Shown here: positions 1-9,182 of the stretch, piece by piece
Layout: every line of letters begins with the position of its first letter
Numbering within the stretch: the stretch's first letter is position 1
DNA from: Hoeflea ulvae
GTDB taxonomy: Bacteria; Pseudomonadota; Alphaproteobacteria; Rhizobiales; Rhizobiaceae
NCBI RefSeq assembly: GCF_026619435.1
Contig: NZ_JAOVZQ010000001.1
Span: 3,045,501 to 3,109,500 of the forward strand
Length of the DNA: 64,000 nt
Direction of reading: 5' to 3'
Notes under the pieces: generated by a model
Told to the model about the DNA's origin: nothing
Database searches by the model: none
Seen by the model: only the letters and a program-made list of their open reading frames with translations
Translations under genes and position numbers: made by a program

Positions 1-394
1 GCCACAGCGAGACCTCTGCCGCCTCATCCGTGCTGTTGAACACGTAATCGCCACCCTGAAGCGTGGAATCGTGAAACGCGATGCGTAGACCCGGCTGATC
101 CTCGAGCGGCTCCACCGAAGCCGAACCGGGAAGAATCAGCCTGGCGACAAAATGCCGGCCCATGGCTTGCATGAAGCCGGTCTTGCCATCTGCCAGCCGC
201 AGGAAACTCGCGCGCCCGTCTTTGGTCATCGAGACGGAACGGATCGCCTCGCCCGGATAGGCTCGGGCGAATTCCAAAATCACCTCGCCATGATCGCGCG
301 CGTCCTTCTGCGTCGACCCGCCTGAATAATGAACGGCGCCGATGATCAGAATCACGCCGAAGGCAACCACCACTACCAACACGCCAAGGCTCAT
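1..394 (-). CDS. Membrane-anchored hypothetical protein (3' end outside window)
   Basis: The reading frame is open from an ATG at 394 to the window edge (131 codons), with GGAGG at 401-405 at good spacing. The N-terminus is a single hydrophobic helix (about residues 4-21, rich in Val, Ile and Leu), followed by a soluble part with no motif I recognise, so it is probably an inner-membrane-anchored protein facing the periplasm. It lies downstream of the phytoene-synthase-like gene on the same strand, after a 142-base gap. The C-terminus is not in the window, so function cannot be assigned. A longer overlapping frame starting at 419 has rare codons and no ribosome binding site, and is not used. 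Confidence 0.7.
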   Translation of the reverse strand, partial: MSLGVLVVVVAFGVILIIGAVHYSGGSTQKDARDHGEVILEFARAYPGEAIRSVSMTKDGRASFLRLADGKTGFMQAMGRHFVARLILPGSASVEPLEDQPGLRIAFHDSTLQGGDYVFNSTDEAAEVSLW

Positions 395-536
395 GCATTT
401 CCTCCGCATGACGCAGCACGCCGCCACGTCAACAGTGTGTGACTATGCCGCGCTGGCCTTTGTTGTGCAAGACTGGCAGGCATTGCCGCGCGCCTGACCC
501 TGCTGCACATCCATTTCGGGAGAACAAAACGTCAAA

Positions 537-1412
537 TCAGACCCGGCCGCGCCGCGCTGAGCGCCACAAGTGCCACTGTCGCCGCCATTGTGAAATGCGA
601 ATCGGCTTGTCGAGACAATCGGCGCCCAGGGTTTCGGCGCGGCGCAGCACCGCGTCGACCAGGGCGACAGGCAGATAGGCAGGAAACACCGAAGCCGGCA
701 GTTCACCGAGTGCAGCACGCGCCTTGCCGAGATGGTCGCGCCCGAAACCGGCAAAGGCCCGCACGGCATTGGAAACCGCCGCCCGGTCGGTGCCTGCCAG
801 AAAGCCGCCGCGGTCAAGCCCGGTGGCCGCCAGCAGATCACCGGGCAAAAACAATTGCCCACGGCTGCGTGACAATGGCAGCAGCATCAAATGCCCCGCC
901 ACAGCCTGCGCCACTCCGGCATGGCCGCTGGCCGTGGCGCTATGGTCGGAAGCTTGTGCATCGAGCAGAAATGCTGACGCCTGCAGGATCGTCGAGGCGG
1001 TCTCGCCGGCATAGCCCTCATAGCTGGTGCGGTCCGGCATTGGATCGTCATAGAGGTCAAAGATCCGCGCTTCGCACATGGCGCTCAAGGGAGCCACCGG
1101 CAAGGCCCGGCGCTCGACCAGATTCAGCAGTGCCGCGGCAACCGGATGCGCAGCCGCCTCGGCCTGGCGTCCGCCTTCGAGAACATCGCTCCACCATTGC
1201 AGCCGGATTTCACCGGGCAGCGGCTCGCGGATCCTGTCGCGGATTGCGGCGATCTCGGCATTGAACAGGAACAGGGCGGCAATGTCGGCCTGCACCGGTT
1301 CCGGCATCAAGAGCAGCGCCAGATAGCGGTCGATATCGACCTCGCGCAAGGCCGCCAGAAGTGGCTCACGCGCGCCCGTTGTCGGCGCGCCGGATGGAAC
1401 TGTGCCGCTCAT
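537..1412 (-). CDS. Squalene/phytoene synthase family protein, NDUFAF6-like
   Basis: This 291-residue protein has the all-helical squalene/phytoene synthase fold. It carries the IRLQWW motif at residues 69-74 that is shared by the family and by NDUFAF6, a mitochondrial complex I assembly factor. The first aspartate-rich DxxxD motif of true prenyl-transferring synthases is not evident, and no carotenoid genes lie nearby, so carotenoid or hopanoid synthesis is unlikely. The start is the ATG at 1412, five bases after the stop of the NDUFAF3-like gene, so the two are probably cotranscribed. The pairing suggests a role in respiratory complex I assembly, which is inference. Automated pipelines may call it phytoene synthase. 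Confidence 0.85.
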   Translation of the reverse strand: MSGTVPSGAPTTGAREPLLAALREVDIDRYLALLLMPEPVQADIAALFLFNAEIAAIRDRIREPLPGEIRLQWWSDVLEGGRQAEAAAHPVAAALLNLVERRALPVAPLSAMCEARIFDLYDDPMPDRTSYEGYAGETASTILQASAFLLDAQASDHSATASGHAGVAQAVAGHLMLLPLSRSRGQLFLPGDLLAATGLDRGGFLAGTDRAAVSNAVRAFAGFGRDHLGKARAALGELPASVFPAYLPVALVDAVLRRAETLGADCLDKPIRISQWRRQWHLWRSARRGRV

Positions 1413-1417
1413 CCCGC

Positions 1418-1804
1418 TTACACGGCAATCAGCGCGGCGGCGACTGCGCGCGATTCGGCCAGCATCACATTGTAGGTGCGCACTGCAGCACCGGTGCTCA
1501 TCGGATCTGAGGAGACATTGCCGGCCCGCAAGGACGTTTTCAGCTCCGCGGGAAGGAACCGGATCGACATTCCGGTGCCCACCAGCAGAAATTCGATGTC
1601 GCCGGCTTCGGCCAGCACCTTTTCGAACAGGGACGCATCCAGCGCGTCGCCCTCGGTCACATCCCAGCCATAGATGCCCGAAGGCAGGCACAGGATCGAA
1701 CCGCGATGCGACATGTCGGCAAAGCGGAAGCCGCCATTGCCATAGGCTTCAATGGGCGCGCGGCCGGGGAAATGGGCTTCCCGTATTTCGATGCCGCGCG
1801 CCAT
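1418..1804 (-). CDS. Mth938-like (DUF498) domain protein, NDUFAF3-like
   Basis: This 128-residue single-domain protein matches the Mth938/DUF498 family, with the usual N-terminal 'I-R' strand, the central GIYGWDV segment and a C-terminal helix with TYNVMLAE. The family includes human NDUFAF3, a complex I assembly factor. It begins four bases after the secDF stop and ends five bases before the phytoene-synthase-like gene, in one tight operon. Linkage of this family to secDF is known in alphaproteobacteria. The biochemical activity is not established. Complex I assembly or membrane-protein insertion is inferred from the mitochondrial homologue and the Sec neighbours. Confidence 0.85.
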   Translation of the reverse strand: MARGIEIREAHFPGRAPIEAYGNGGFRFADMSHRGSILCLPSGIYGWDVTEGDALDASLFEKVLAEAGDIEFLLVGTGMSIRFLPAELKTSLRAGNVSSDPMSTGAAVRTYNVMLAESRAVAAALIAV

Positions 1805-1808
1805 GTTC

Positions 1809-4379
1809 TCAGGCCCTGCTCGGGTCAGACGTCTCCGGAATGGCTTCGCCTTCCGTCTCGGCGTCCAGTCCGACGCGGAAATTGTCGGCCCGCAGCTTGA
1901 ACAGGATCAGCACCGGTGCCGCGATGAAGATCGACGAATAGGTGCCGACCACCACGCCGAAGATCATTGCGAAGGTGAATGACCGGATGACTTCTCCGCC
2001 GAAGATGAACAATGCCAGCAGCGCCAGCAGCGTTGTCACCGATGTCAGGATGGTACGCGGCAGCATCTGGTTGATTGATGTGTCGAGCAGGCTGGTCAGC
2101 GGCATCTTCTTGTAGCGCCGGAGGTTTTCGCGCACGCGGTCATACACCACCACGGTATCGTTGAGCGAGTAGCCGACAATCGTCAGCACCGCAGCGATAC
2201 TCGACAGGTTGAACTCGATCCCCGTCACCACGAAAATCCCGATGGTCAGCACCACGTCGTGCACCGTCGCAATGATCGCGCCCAGGGCAAACTGCCACTC
2301 GAACCGGAACCAGATATAGACCAGGATCGCCAGCAGCGAGGCAATCACGGCGATGGTGCCGGCCTGTGCGAGCTCACCCGACACCGTCGGGCCGACCACT
2401 TCCACGCGGCGGATGTCGTAATCGCCTTCCAGCTCGGCACGAACCAGAGTGATGACGGTCTGCTCGGCATTCTCGCCACCGCCCTGTGCCTGCATCCTAA
2501 TCAGCACCTCACGCGGCGAACCGAATTCCTGCGCCTGGATATCGCCCAGATTGAGCTCGCCCAGCCGCGCCCGGATATCGCCGACATCGGCATTGCCTTG
2601 CTTGGCCTGAACCTCGATCATCGAGCCGCCCTTGAAGTCGATACCGTAATTCATGTTGATGGTTGCAAACAGCGCCATCGAGGCAATTGACAGCACGGCC
2701 GACAGGACGAAGGTAAAGCGGCGGATTTTCATGAACCGGAAGGTGAAGTCCCGGACAATCGCATCCAGCGCACCCCGCGGCATGGCCTTGGGCCGTCTGC
2801 GACGCACCCATTCAGCGACCATCCAGCGAGTGAAGGTGAAGGCGGTAAACACGGTGGTCACGATGCCGATCGCCAGCGTGATGGCAAAGCCCCGCACCGG
2901 CCCGGTGCCGAGATAAAACAGGATCACGGCCGCAATCAGCGTGGTCACATTGGCATCAAGGATGGTGGCGAAGGCTTTCGAGAAGCCCGCGTCGATCGCC
3001 TGGATCAGTGACCGCCCTGCCCTGTGCTCCTCGCGGATACGCTCATAGATCAGCACGTTGGAATCAACCGCCATGCCGACGGTCAGCACGATTCCGGCGA
3101 TGCCCGGCAAGGTCAGCGTTGCGCCCAGCATGGTCAGAAGCGCGATGATCATGGTCACGTTGGCAATCAGCGCCAGATTGGCGATGAAGCCCAGCATGCC
3201 ATAGGCAACGAACATGAAGGCCAGAACCAGAAGCGCGCCGATGATGCCGGCAATCTCGCCGGCAGCGATCGAGTCGGCGCCAAGGCCGGGACCGACCGTG
3301 CGTTCCTCGATGACGGTAAGCGTCGCCGGCAAGGCGCCCGCACGAAGCAGGATCGCCAGGTCATTGGCGCTTTGGACGTCGAAATTGCCCGAGATCTGCC
3401 CGGTTCCGCCCAGGATCGGCTCGCGGATCACCGGCGCCGAGATCACCTGCTCGTCGAGCACGATGGCAAATGGCAGACCGACATTCTGTGTGGTTGCCTG
3501 GCCAAAGCGCTGGCCACCCTTCGAATCGAAGCGAAAGCTGACGACCGGTTCATTGGTGCGCTGGTCATAGCCGGCCTGCGCATCGACAAGGTTTTCACCC
3601 GAGACCAGCACCGAGCGCTGGATCAGATAGGGAACCGGCGGATCATCAGTGGAATAGAGAATTTCGGATGTCGATGGCGGACGGCCCTGAATGGCCTCCT
3701 GCACCGGCATCGAGCTGTCGACCATCCGGAATGCCAGCTTGGCGGTCTGGTTGAGAAGGCCCTTCAGCCGCTCCGGATCGTCAAGACCCGGCACCTGCAC
3801 GAGAATGCGGTCGACACCCTGCCGCTGGATCAGCGGTTCGGTGGTTCCGAGCTCGTCGATACGCTTGCGCACCACCTCGATGGACTGCGCCACGGCCGAA
3901 GACACGCGGTAGCTGATGCCGTCATCGGTCAACAGGATCCGCAATTGACCCGGCTGGGTCTCTTCAATGGTGACTTCCGAGACCGTTCCACCGCCGAAAA
4001 GGCCCGAACTGACGGGCAGTTCGAGCTCGGCAAGTGCTGTCTTGGCTTCCTCGACCCGGGCATCGTCGCGGATCCGCACCTGAACCATCTGGCCGGTGCC
4101 CGACAGGCCGGTGTAGCCGATGCCTGCATCCCGCAATATCCGGCGCACATCGTCCACCGTTGTGGTCAGCCGGTCCTTAATGATGTCCTGCCGCTCGACC
4201 TGCAGCAGCATGTAGGAGCCGCCCTGCAGATCCAGTCCCAGTGTCATCTTCTTGGAAGGCACCCAGTCCGGCAAATTGTCGGCTTGCTGCTGGTTCAACA
4301 GGTTCGGGAAGGCGAACACCACGCCGGCGAGAACCGCTAGCCAGATCAGGGTTGTTTTCCAACGGGAGAAATACAGCAT
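1809..4379 (-). CDS. secDF: Protein translocase subunit SecDF (fused)
   Basis: One 856-residue polypeptide joins SecD (about 1-530) and SecF (about 550-856), which are separate in E. coli. The N-terminal helix at residues 8-28 precedes the SecD P1 signature GLDLQGG (48-54). The SecD membrane half ends with the VDSNVLIYERIREE region. The SecF half has its own DFKGG element and the matching NDTVVVYDRVREN motif in its membrane core. The two halves give 12 predicted membrane helices. SecDF uses the proton motive force to finish Sec-dependent export from the periplasmic side. It is followed within four bases by the NDUFAF3-like gene and preceded by yajC, its normal partner. Confidence 0.97.
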   Translation of the reverse strand: MLYFSRWKTTLIWLAVLAGVVFAFPNLLNQQQADNLPDWVPSKKMTLGLDLQGGSYMLLQVERQDIIKDRLTTTVDDVRRILRDAGIGYTGLSGTGQMVQVRIRDDARVEEAKTALAELELPVSSGLFGGGTVSEVTIEETQPGQLRILLTDDGISYRVSSAVAQSIEVVRKRIDELGTTEPLIQRQGVDRILVQVPGLDDPERLKGLLNQTAKLAFRMVDSSMPVQEAIQGRPPSTSEILYSTDDPPVPYLIQRSVLVSGENLVDAQAGYDQRTNEPVVSFRFDSKGGQRFGQATTQNVGLPFAIVLDEQVISAPVIREPILGGTGQISGNFDVQSANDLAILLRAGALPATLTVIEERTVGPGLGADSIAAGEIAGIIGALLVLAFMFVAYGMLGFIANLALIANVTMIIALLTMLGATLTLPGIAGIVLTVGMAVDSNVLIYERIREEHRAGRSLIQAIDAGFSKAFATILDANVTTLIAAVILFYLGTGPVRGFAITLAIGIVTTVFTAFTFTRWMVAEWVRRRRPKAMPRGALDAIVRDFTFRFMKIRRFTFVLSAVLSIASMALFATINMNYGIDFKGGSMIEVQAKQGNADVGDIRARLGELNLGDIQAQEFGSPREVLIRMQAQGGGENAEQTVITLVRAELEGDYDIRRVEVVGPTVSGELAQAGTIAVIASLLAILVYIWFRFEWQFALGAIIATVHDVVLTIGIFVVTGIEFNLSSIAAVLTIVGYSLNDTVVVYDRVRENLRRYKKMPLTSLLDTSINQMLPRTILTSVTTLLALLALFIFGGEVIRSFTFAMIFGVVVGTYSSIFIAAPVLILFKLRADNFRVGLDAETEGEAIPETSDPSRA

Positions 4380-4475
4380 GTTGCTCTCGGTTCATCCCAG
4401 CGGGACGACATAGGGTGAGAAATCTGGGCGTCGGCAAGGACCGGGCAGGATCATTCTCCTGCCCGGTCTTTGCGG

Positions 4476-4805
4476 CTATTCCTTGGCAGGCTCGCCCTTG
4501 GCGCGCACATCGGCAATCAGGCTGCGCAGCAGACGGACCTTGACGCCATCCGAGATCTCGACTTCGAGCTCGGCATCATCAACCACCTTGGTGACCTTGG
4601 CCAAGATGCCGCCGCCGGTGACGATCTGGTCGCCGCGGCGCACATTCTTGAGCATTTCCTCACGCTTTTTCATCTGCGTGCGCTGCGGACGAATGATGAG
4701 GAAATACATGATCACGAAGATCAGAAGGAATGGCAGGATCGACATCACCATTTCGCTGCCGCCGCCGCCCATAAGGGACTGGGCATGTGCCGGGGTCACA
4801 AACAT
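4476..4805 (-). CDS. yajC: Preprotein translocase subunit YajC
   Basis: This 109-residue protein has one membrane helix (about 20-42) ending in the family's LIIRPQRTQMKKR segment, then a small cytoplasmic barrel with the GDQIVTGGGI motif. YajC associates with SecDF and the SecYEG holotranslocon. The ATG at 4805 is preceded by AAGGAG at 4813-4818, so the longer frame up to 4916 is not used. It is the first gene of the yajC-secDF operon, and a candidate promoter sits about 60 bases upstream. The secDF start follows after a 96-base gap. Confidence 0.95.
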   Translation of the reverse strand: MFVTPAHAQSLMGGGGSEMVMSILPFLLIFVIMYFLIIRPQRTQMKKREEMLKNVRRGDQIVTGGGILAKVTKVVDDAELEVEISDGVKVRLLRSLIADVRAKGEPAKE

Positions 4806-4862
4806 GAAAAACTCCTTGAGAATAAGTATGGAGGCCCGAAAGCGCCCCCTACAGTCGAGCGG

Positions 4863-4890
4863 AATATAGTGGCAAGATAGCCGATTGCAA
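4863..4890 (-). promoter_or_regulatory. Candidate sigma-70-type promoter of yajC-secDF
   Basis: On the minus strand, TTGCAA (4885-4890) and TATATT (4863-4868) are 16 bases apart, about 60 bases upstream of the yajC start, in the 203-base divergent gap. The -10 hexamer matches five of six consensus positions and the -35 four of six. Assigned by eye only. Confidence 0.4.
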
Positions 4891-5008
4891 CGCAAACATG
4901 GGACACGGCGCCCCAATTTGCCTGCCTAAACAACTTTTCTGCACCTGCATGTCATGCTACCCGCTTGCCACGCCATGTCGGCAAGCCACCCGAACCCCGG
5001 ACCATCGC

Positions 5009-5878
5009 ATGCAAGATGAAATCGCCCGCCAGATCCTCGCCGAACTCGCCCGCCTGTCCCGCGCCGTGGAATCACTGGCGCCCGCAGCCCCGCAGACCAA
5101 TGATTTTGACGCGGCCGAATGCTTTGTCTGGGATGCAGACACCCACCATCTCGCCCCTGTCGGCAAGCCCAACCGGATCGACATCGGTCTGATCAAGGGC
5201 GTCGATCATGTCCGTGACATCCTGGTCGACAACACCCGCCGCTTCGCCCATGGCGTTGCCGCCAATAATGTGCTGCTGTGGGGCGCGCGCGGCATGGGCA
5301 AGTCCTCGCTGGTCAAGTCGGTTCACGCCACGCTGAGCGCCGAGGACGGGCTTGTTGCGCCGCTGAAGCTGGTCGAGATCCATCGCGAGGACATCAACTC
5401 GCTGCCGGCGCTGATGAGCATTCTCAGGCCGGTTTCAGCCCGCTTCATCCTGTTTTGCGACGATTTGTCATTCGACCATGACGACACCGCCTACAAGTCG
5501 CTCAAGGCGGCGCTGGATGGCGGCATTGAGGGCCGGCCCGACAATGTCCTGCTTTATGCCACCTCGAACCGAAGGCACCTGCTGCCGCGCGACATGATCG
5601 AGAACGAGCGCTCCACCGCGATCAACCCCAGCGAGGCGGTCGAGGAGAAGGTCTCGCTGTCAGACCGGTTCGGCCTCTGGCTCGGCTTCCACAAATGCAG
5701 CCAGGACGAATATCTGGAGATGATTTCGGGTTATGCTGCCCATTACGGGCTGGACGGCGATCCGGAAGGATTGCGTGCCGAGGCGCTCGAATGGTCGACC
5801 ACACGCGGCGCCCGCTCGGGACGCGTTGCCTGGCAGTTCATCCAGGATCTCGCCGGCCGCTCCGGCAAGGCGCTCTGA
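5009..5878 (+). CDS. DUF815-family AAA-type ATPase
   Basis: This 289-residue P-loop ATPase has the Walker A motif GARGMGKSS at about residues 91-99 and a Walker B-like FCDDLSFD at about 148-155. An arginine-finger region follows (TSNRRHLLPR, then the DRFGLWLGF block typical of DUF815). Its substrate is unknown. It diverges from yajC and is a single-gene unit ending at a strong bidirectional terminator. I chose the ATG at 5009 because the family begins close to the helical segment starting there. The 37 codons upstream are cysteine- and proline-rich and unlike the family. Confidence 0.85.
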   Translation: MQDEIARQILAELARLSRAVESLAPAAPQTNDFDAAECFVWDADTHHLAPVGKPNRIDIGLIKGVDHVRDILVDNTRRFAHGVAANNVLLWGARGMGKSSLVKSVHATLSAEDGLVAPLKLVEIHREDINSLPALMSILRPVSARFILFCDDLSFDHDDTAYKSLKAALDGGIEGRPDNVLLYATSNRRHLLPRDMIENERSTAINPSEAVEEKVSLSDRFGLWLGFHKCSQDEYLEMISGYAAHYGLDGDPEGLRAEALEWSTTRGARSGRVAWQFIQDLAGRSGKAL

Positions 5879-5900
5879 ACCGGACCAGCATTACCATGAC

Positions 5901-5934
5901 AAAAAGGGCCGGCGCTCAAAACGCCGGCCCTTTG
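5901..5934. terminator. Bidirectional intrinsic terminator
   Basis: A nine-base perfect stem (gggccggcg / cgccggccc, 5906-5914 and 5922-5930) is flanked by AAAAA on the left and TTT on the right. It lies between the convergent DUF815 ATPase and nlpD-like genes and can serve both. Confidence 0.85.
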
Positions 5935-5955
5935 TATTGAAGCCCTGAGGGGCTG

Positions 5956-7635
5956 CTATTCGAGATAGGTGGTCGGATCGACCGGCGCCGCATTCTTGCG
6001 CACTTCGAAATGCAGCCGCGGGGTCTTGGCCGCACCGGTCATGCCGGAACTGGCAACCACCTGACCGCGGACAACCTTGTCGCCCCGATTGACATTGAGC
6101 GTCTGTGCATGGGCATAGACCGTCACCAGGCCATCGTCGTGGCGGACCAGAACGGTCTTGCCATATTCCTTCAGCCCGTCGCCGGAATAGATGACCACAC
6201 CGTTTTCTGCGGCCTTGATCGGGGTTCCGGCAGGCATCGAGATGTCGATGCCGTCATTGCGCTTGCCGTTTTCGGACTTGGCGAAGCCGGTGATCACCTG
6301 ACCGCGGGCCGGCCAGCGCAGCTTGCCGATGCCGGTTGCTGCCGGCGCAATCGAGGCCACGTCAGCCTTGGTCTTGGCGGCGACGCCATCGGCGGCGGCG
6401 CTGACGGGCGGAGTGTAGGATTTCGGTGCATTTTCGGTCGGGATCGAGGCCGTAGATGTCTGGTCCGGCGTCTGCGACCCCGCACCCGGAATGACAAGCG
6501 ACTGACCGATGCGGATATTCGAGCCGGAGATGTTGTTGGCCGATTTCAGCGCATCAATGCCGACACCCTGTTCACGGGCGATCTTGCTCAGCGTGTCACC
6601 GCTCTTGACCGTGTAGGCGCCACCGGCAGACGCGGGCGCTTTTGTGTTCGAAGCGGTGTCGCTGACCACTTCTTCCGACATGGTGCCGGTTGACGGATTG
6701 CGCAGCGACGGAGCGGCCGGCAGCACGGCGGCATCGCGGTGCGGCGCCGGTACCGGCATCGGAAGATTGTCCTGCCTGGCCTCGCCCTGCAGCCCTGCGC
6801 TCGACTTGGCCGACCGTGTTTTCGGATTGCTGTCAGGAGCGGATACCGGAGCCTGCCGCGAATAGACATAAACCGGGATCAGCAGCTGACGGCCCGATGC
6901 CACCTTGGAAGGATCGGAAATGCCGTTGGCCTTGATGATCTCGCTCGCCGGAACGCCATAGCGCTTGGACAGGTTGTAGATGGTCTCGCCGGGTCCCAGC
7001 GTGATGCGGGTGCCTCCGGCTGTCGTCCACCCTGCCGAGCTCGGCGCCGTGCCGGTGACAATCGGATCAGGCGCCAGAACCGGCTGGCTGTTGTTGCTGT
7101 AGACCTGTGCGACCGGGACGTTCGAGGACATCGGCGCGGGCCGTTCTGGGAAAGCTTGCGGCGCAGGGTTGCTGGGGGCAGCGAGCGCTGGCTGAGCCAT
7201 GGGTTCCAAACTCCGTGAGGCAATATTCTGTGGCGATGGCAAAACCTGACGCGCAACCGATTGCTGACTCGGAATCAGGTTCGATGAGGAAGACACCGAT
7301 CGCGCCACGGAACCCGGGATCGATCCGGTTGAAGTCGGTTCGTAACCCTGCTGCGCCTGCGTGCGGTAATCGCCGGGATAGGCCTGCGAGACAGAGGACG
7401 GCGCCTGCGGATAGGCTCCGGAGAAGCCTCCGGGCGGCACGGGATTGTCACCGCCCATCGGGGCGAGCGAGTCCGAGGATGGCGACGGGATCGAAGCGGT
7501 GAGCAACTGATCCGTGTTCTGATATGCAAAACGACTTGCATCCGAACTGCATGCCGCAGCCGACCCCGCCAGCAGGGCGACGCCGAACAAACGGAACACA
7601 GAAACATTCAGGACGACAGATTGTCTGAGACGCAT
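5956..7635 (-). CDS. NlpD-like lipoprotein with two LysM domains and a LytM/M23 domain
   Basis: This 559-residue envelope protein starts with a lipoprotein-like signal (hydrophobic stretch ending GSAAAC), followed by a Pro/Ser/Gln-rich linker. Two LysM peptidoglycan-binding domains (about 207-250 and 338-382) and a C-terminal M23/LytM domain (about 462-558) follow. The first zinc-ligand position of active M23 enzymes is Asn in the NDGIDIS segment, as in E. coli NlpD. YAHAQ and LHFEV are kept. It is therefore more likely an activator of cell-wall amidases during division than an active endopeptidase, which is inference. It is the last gene of the surE-pcm group. The ATG at 7635 is preferred over a TTG at 7647, and neither has a clear ribosome binding site. 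Confidence 0.88.
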   Translation of the reverse strand: MRLRQSVVLNVSVFRLFGVALLAGSAAACSSDASRFAYQNTDQLLTASIPSPSSDSLAPMGGDNPVPPGGFSGAYPQAPSSVSQAYPGDYRTQAQQGYEPTSTGSIPGSVARSVSSSSNLIPSQQSVARQVLPSPQNIASRSLEPMAQPALAAPSNPAPQAFPERPAPMSSNVPVAQVYSNNSQPVLAPDPIVTGTAPSSAGWTTAGGTRITLGPGETIYNLSKRYGVPASEIIKANGISDPSKVASGRQLLIPVYVYSRQAPVSAPDSNPKTRSAKSSAGLQGEARQDNLPMPVPAPHRDAAVLPAAPSLRNPSTGTMSEEVVSDTASNTKAPASAGGAYTVKSGDTLSKIAREQGVGIDALKSANNISGSNIRIGQSLVIPGAGSQTPDQTSTASIPTENAPKSYTPPVSAAADGVAAKTKADVASIAPAATGIGKLRWPARGQVITGFAKSENGKRNDGIDISMPAGTPIKAAENGVVIYSGDGLKEYGKTVLVRHDDGLVTVYAHAQTLNVNRGDKVVRGQVVASSGMTGAAKTPRLHFEVRKNAAPVDPTTYLE

Positions 7636-7740
7636 AACACTACCCAATCAACGCAAAACCAACTGATATGATTAAAGCGTGTTAGTGTTACTCATCAGTT
7701 AAGACGAAGCATTTCCATGTAAATTATGACGCTGGATGGG

Positions 7741-8394
7741 TCATAACGCGGCGGCGACAGCCGGCGTCAAGGCCCGGTAGGGAACCTCGAAAAGATCTTC
7801 CCGCTCGAAACGGCTGCCGATCTTGGTCAGCCGCGCCATCTGCGCCCGGCCATCATCCTTGAGGATCGGCGCCAGCATCACACCGCCTGACGCAAGCTGG
7901 TCGACGAACAGGCGCGGCATGCCCTCGAAGGCGCCGGTGGAAATGATCCGGTCAAAATTCCCCTCGCCGCTCAACCCCTTGGTGCCGTCCGCCTGACGCG
8001 CCGTCACATTGGACAGGCCGAGATGGGCGAAACGCTGCTGCGCAAGTTGAACCAGGGTCTTGTAGCGGTCCACCGTCAGCACCCGTTCGGCAAGACGCGC
8101 CGCGACGGCGGCGAGAAAGCCGCTGCCGGTGCCGATATCGAGAACCCTGTGACCCGGCTCGATGGCCAGCAGCGACAGCAGCCGCGCCACCAGGTCAGCG
8201 CTTTCGGCAAAGCCGCCGCAATCGATCGGCAAGAGCCGGTCCTGATAACAGGCATCGGCATAGGCGGCGGAGACAAACAGGGTTCGCGGCGTCTGTTCAA
8301 ACGCCGTCAGCAGCGGCTTGTCGGCAATGCCTTCAGCCCGCAGACGCAGAAACAGGCTGGCAAATCCTTCTTTTTCCAGCAGGCGGACATTCAT
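7741..8394 (-). CDS. pcm: Protein-L-isoaspartate O-methyltransferase
   Basis: This 217-residue class I SAM-dependent methyltransferase repairs isoaspartyl residues in aged proteins. Its glycine-rich SAM loop DIGTGSGFLAA lies near residues 85-95, and the family's VDRYKTLVQLA and GAFEG segments follow. The start at 8394 is three bases downstream of the surE stop. The surE-pcm pairing is widespread in proteobacteria. A second, more divergent paralogue lies at 34935-35609. Confidence 0.93.
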   Translation of the reverse strand: MNVRLLEKEGFASLFLRLRAEGIADKPLLTAFEQTPRTLFVSAAYADACYQDRLLPIDCGGFAESADLVARLLSLLAIEPGHRVLDIGTGSGFLAAVAARLAERVLTVDRYKTLVQLAQQRFAHLGLSNVTARQADGTKGLSGEGNFDRIISTGAFEGMPRLFVDQLASGGVMLAPILKDDGRAQMARLTKIGSRFEREDLFEVPYRALTPAVAAAL

Positions 8395-8397
8395 CGA

Positions 8398-9156
8398 TCA
8401 AGCTTCCAGGGCACTGGCGATTTTCTCCTGGACCAGATGATTGGTCAGATCCAGCTTCAGCGGGGTAACCGACACATAGCCCTTCGTGATCGCCTTGATG
8501 TCGCTGTTGGCTTCCGGAGAAAAATCACGGCGGCCGAACTTCAGCCAGAAATAGGGAAAACCGCGGCCATCATGGCGCTCTTCGATCGACAGTCCATGGG
8601 TCAGTTGACCCTGATCGGTGACAACCACGCCCTTGACCTCATCCACCGCGCAATTGGGGAAATTGATGTTGAGCAAGGTGCCTGCAGGCAGGTCGATCTC
8701 GATGAGTTTCTTCAGCAGCGCCGGCGCCAGCGTCTCGACCACGTCCCAGGGCATGATCCGGCCATCCTTGAACGCATAGGCCTGGCTGATCGCGATTGAC
8801 CTCACACCGAGCAGCGTGCCTTCCATGGCGCCGGCCACGGTGCCGGAATAGGTCACGTCATCGGCGACGTTCTGGCCGGAATTGACGCCGGACAGCACCA
8901 GATCCGGCGCCCGGTCCATCAGCCGCTTCACCGCCATGATCACACAATCGGTCGGCGTGCCGCGCAGCGCAAAGGTCTTCTCGCGGACCTCGCGCAGCCG
9001 CAGCGGTTCCGACAGCGTCAGCGAATGCGCAAGCCCGCTCTGGTCGGTCTCGGGCGCAACGATCCAGACATCGTCGGACAGCGTCCGGGCGATGCGCTCC
9101 AGCACCTCAAGTCCCTCGGCATGAATGCCGTCGTCATTGGTGATGAGTATGCGCAT
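8398..9156 (-). CDS. surE: 5'/3'-nucleotidase SurE
   Basis: This 252-residue metal-dependent phosphatase acts on nucleoside monophosphates and short polyphosphates. The N-terminus carries the signature [14 protein letters not shown] with the paired Asp metal ligands. SGVNSGQN and the GTV-GAMEG block, both typical of SurE, follow. The start is the ATG at 9156, since the family begins directly with this strand. It sits 26 bases downstream of the serS stop in the serS-surE-pcm-nlpD series. Confidence 0.96.
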   Translation of the reverse strand: MRILITNDDGIHAEGLEVLERIARTLSDDVWIVAPETDQSGLAHSLTLSEPLRLREVREKTFALRGTPTDCVIMAVKRLMDRAPDLVLSGVNSGQNVADDVTYSGTVAGAMEGTLLGVRSIAISQAYAFKDGRIMPWDVVETLAPALLKKLIEIDLPAGTLLNINFPNCAVDEVKGVVVTDQGQLTHGLSIEERHDGRGFPYFWLKFGRRDFSPEANSDIKAITKGYVSVTPLKLDLTNHLVQEKIASALEA

Positions 9157-9182
9157 GGCCGTTTCCCTCAAAAGTTGCCGCG

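Noticed and set aside
3024..4340. Long plus-strand open frame opposite secDF
   Set aside because: It is antisense to a clear SecDF, has His/Gln/Arg-rich shadow composition and no ribosome binding site.
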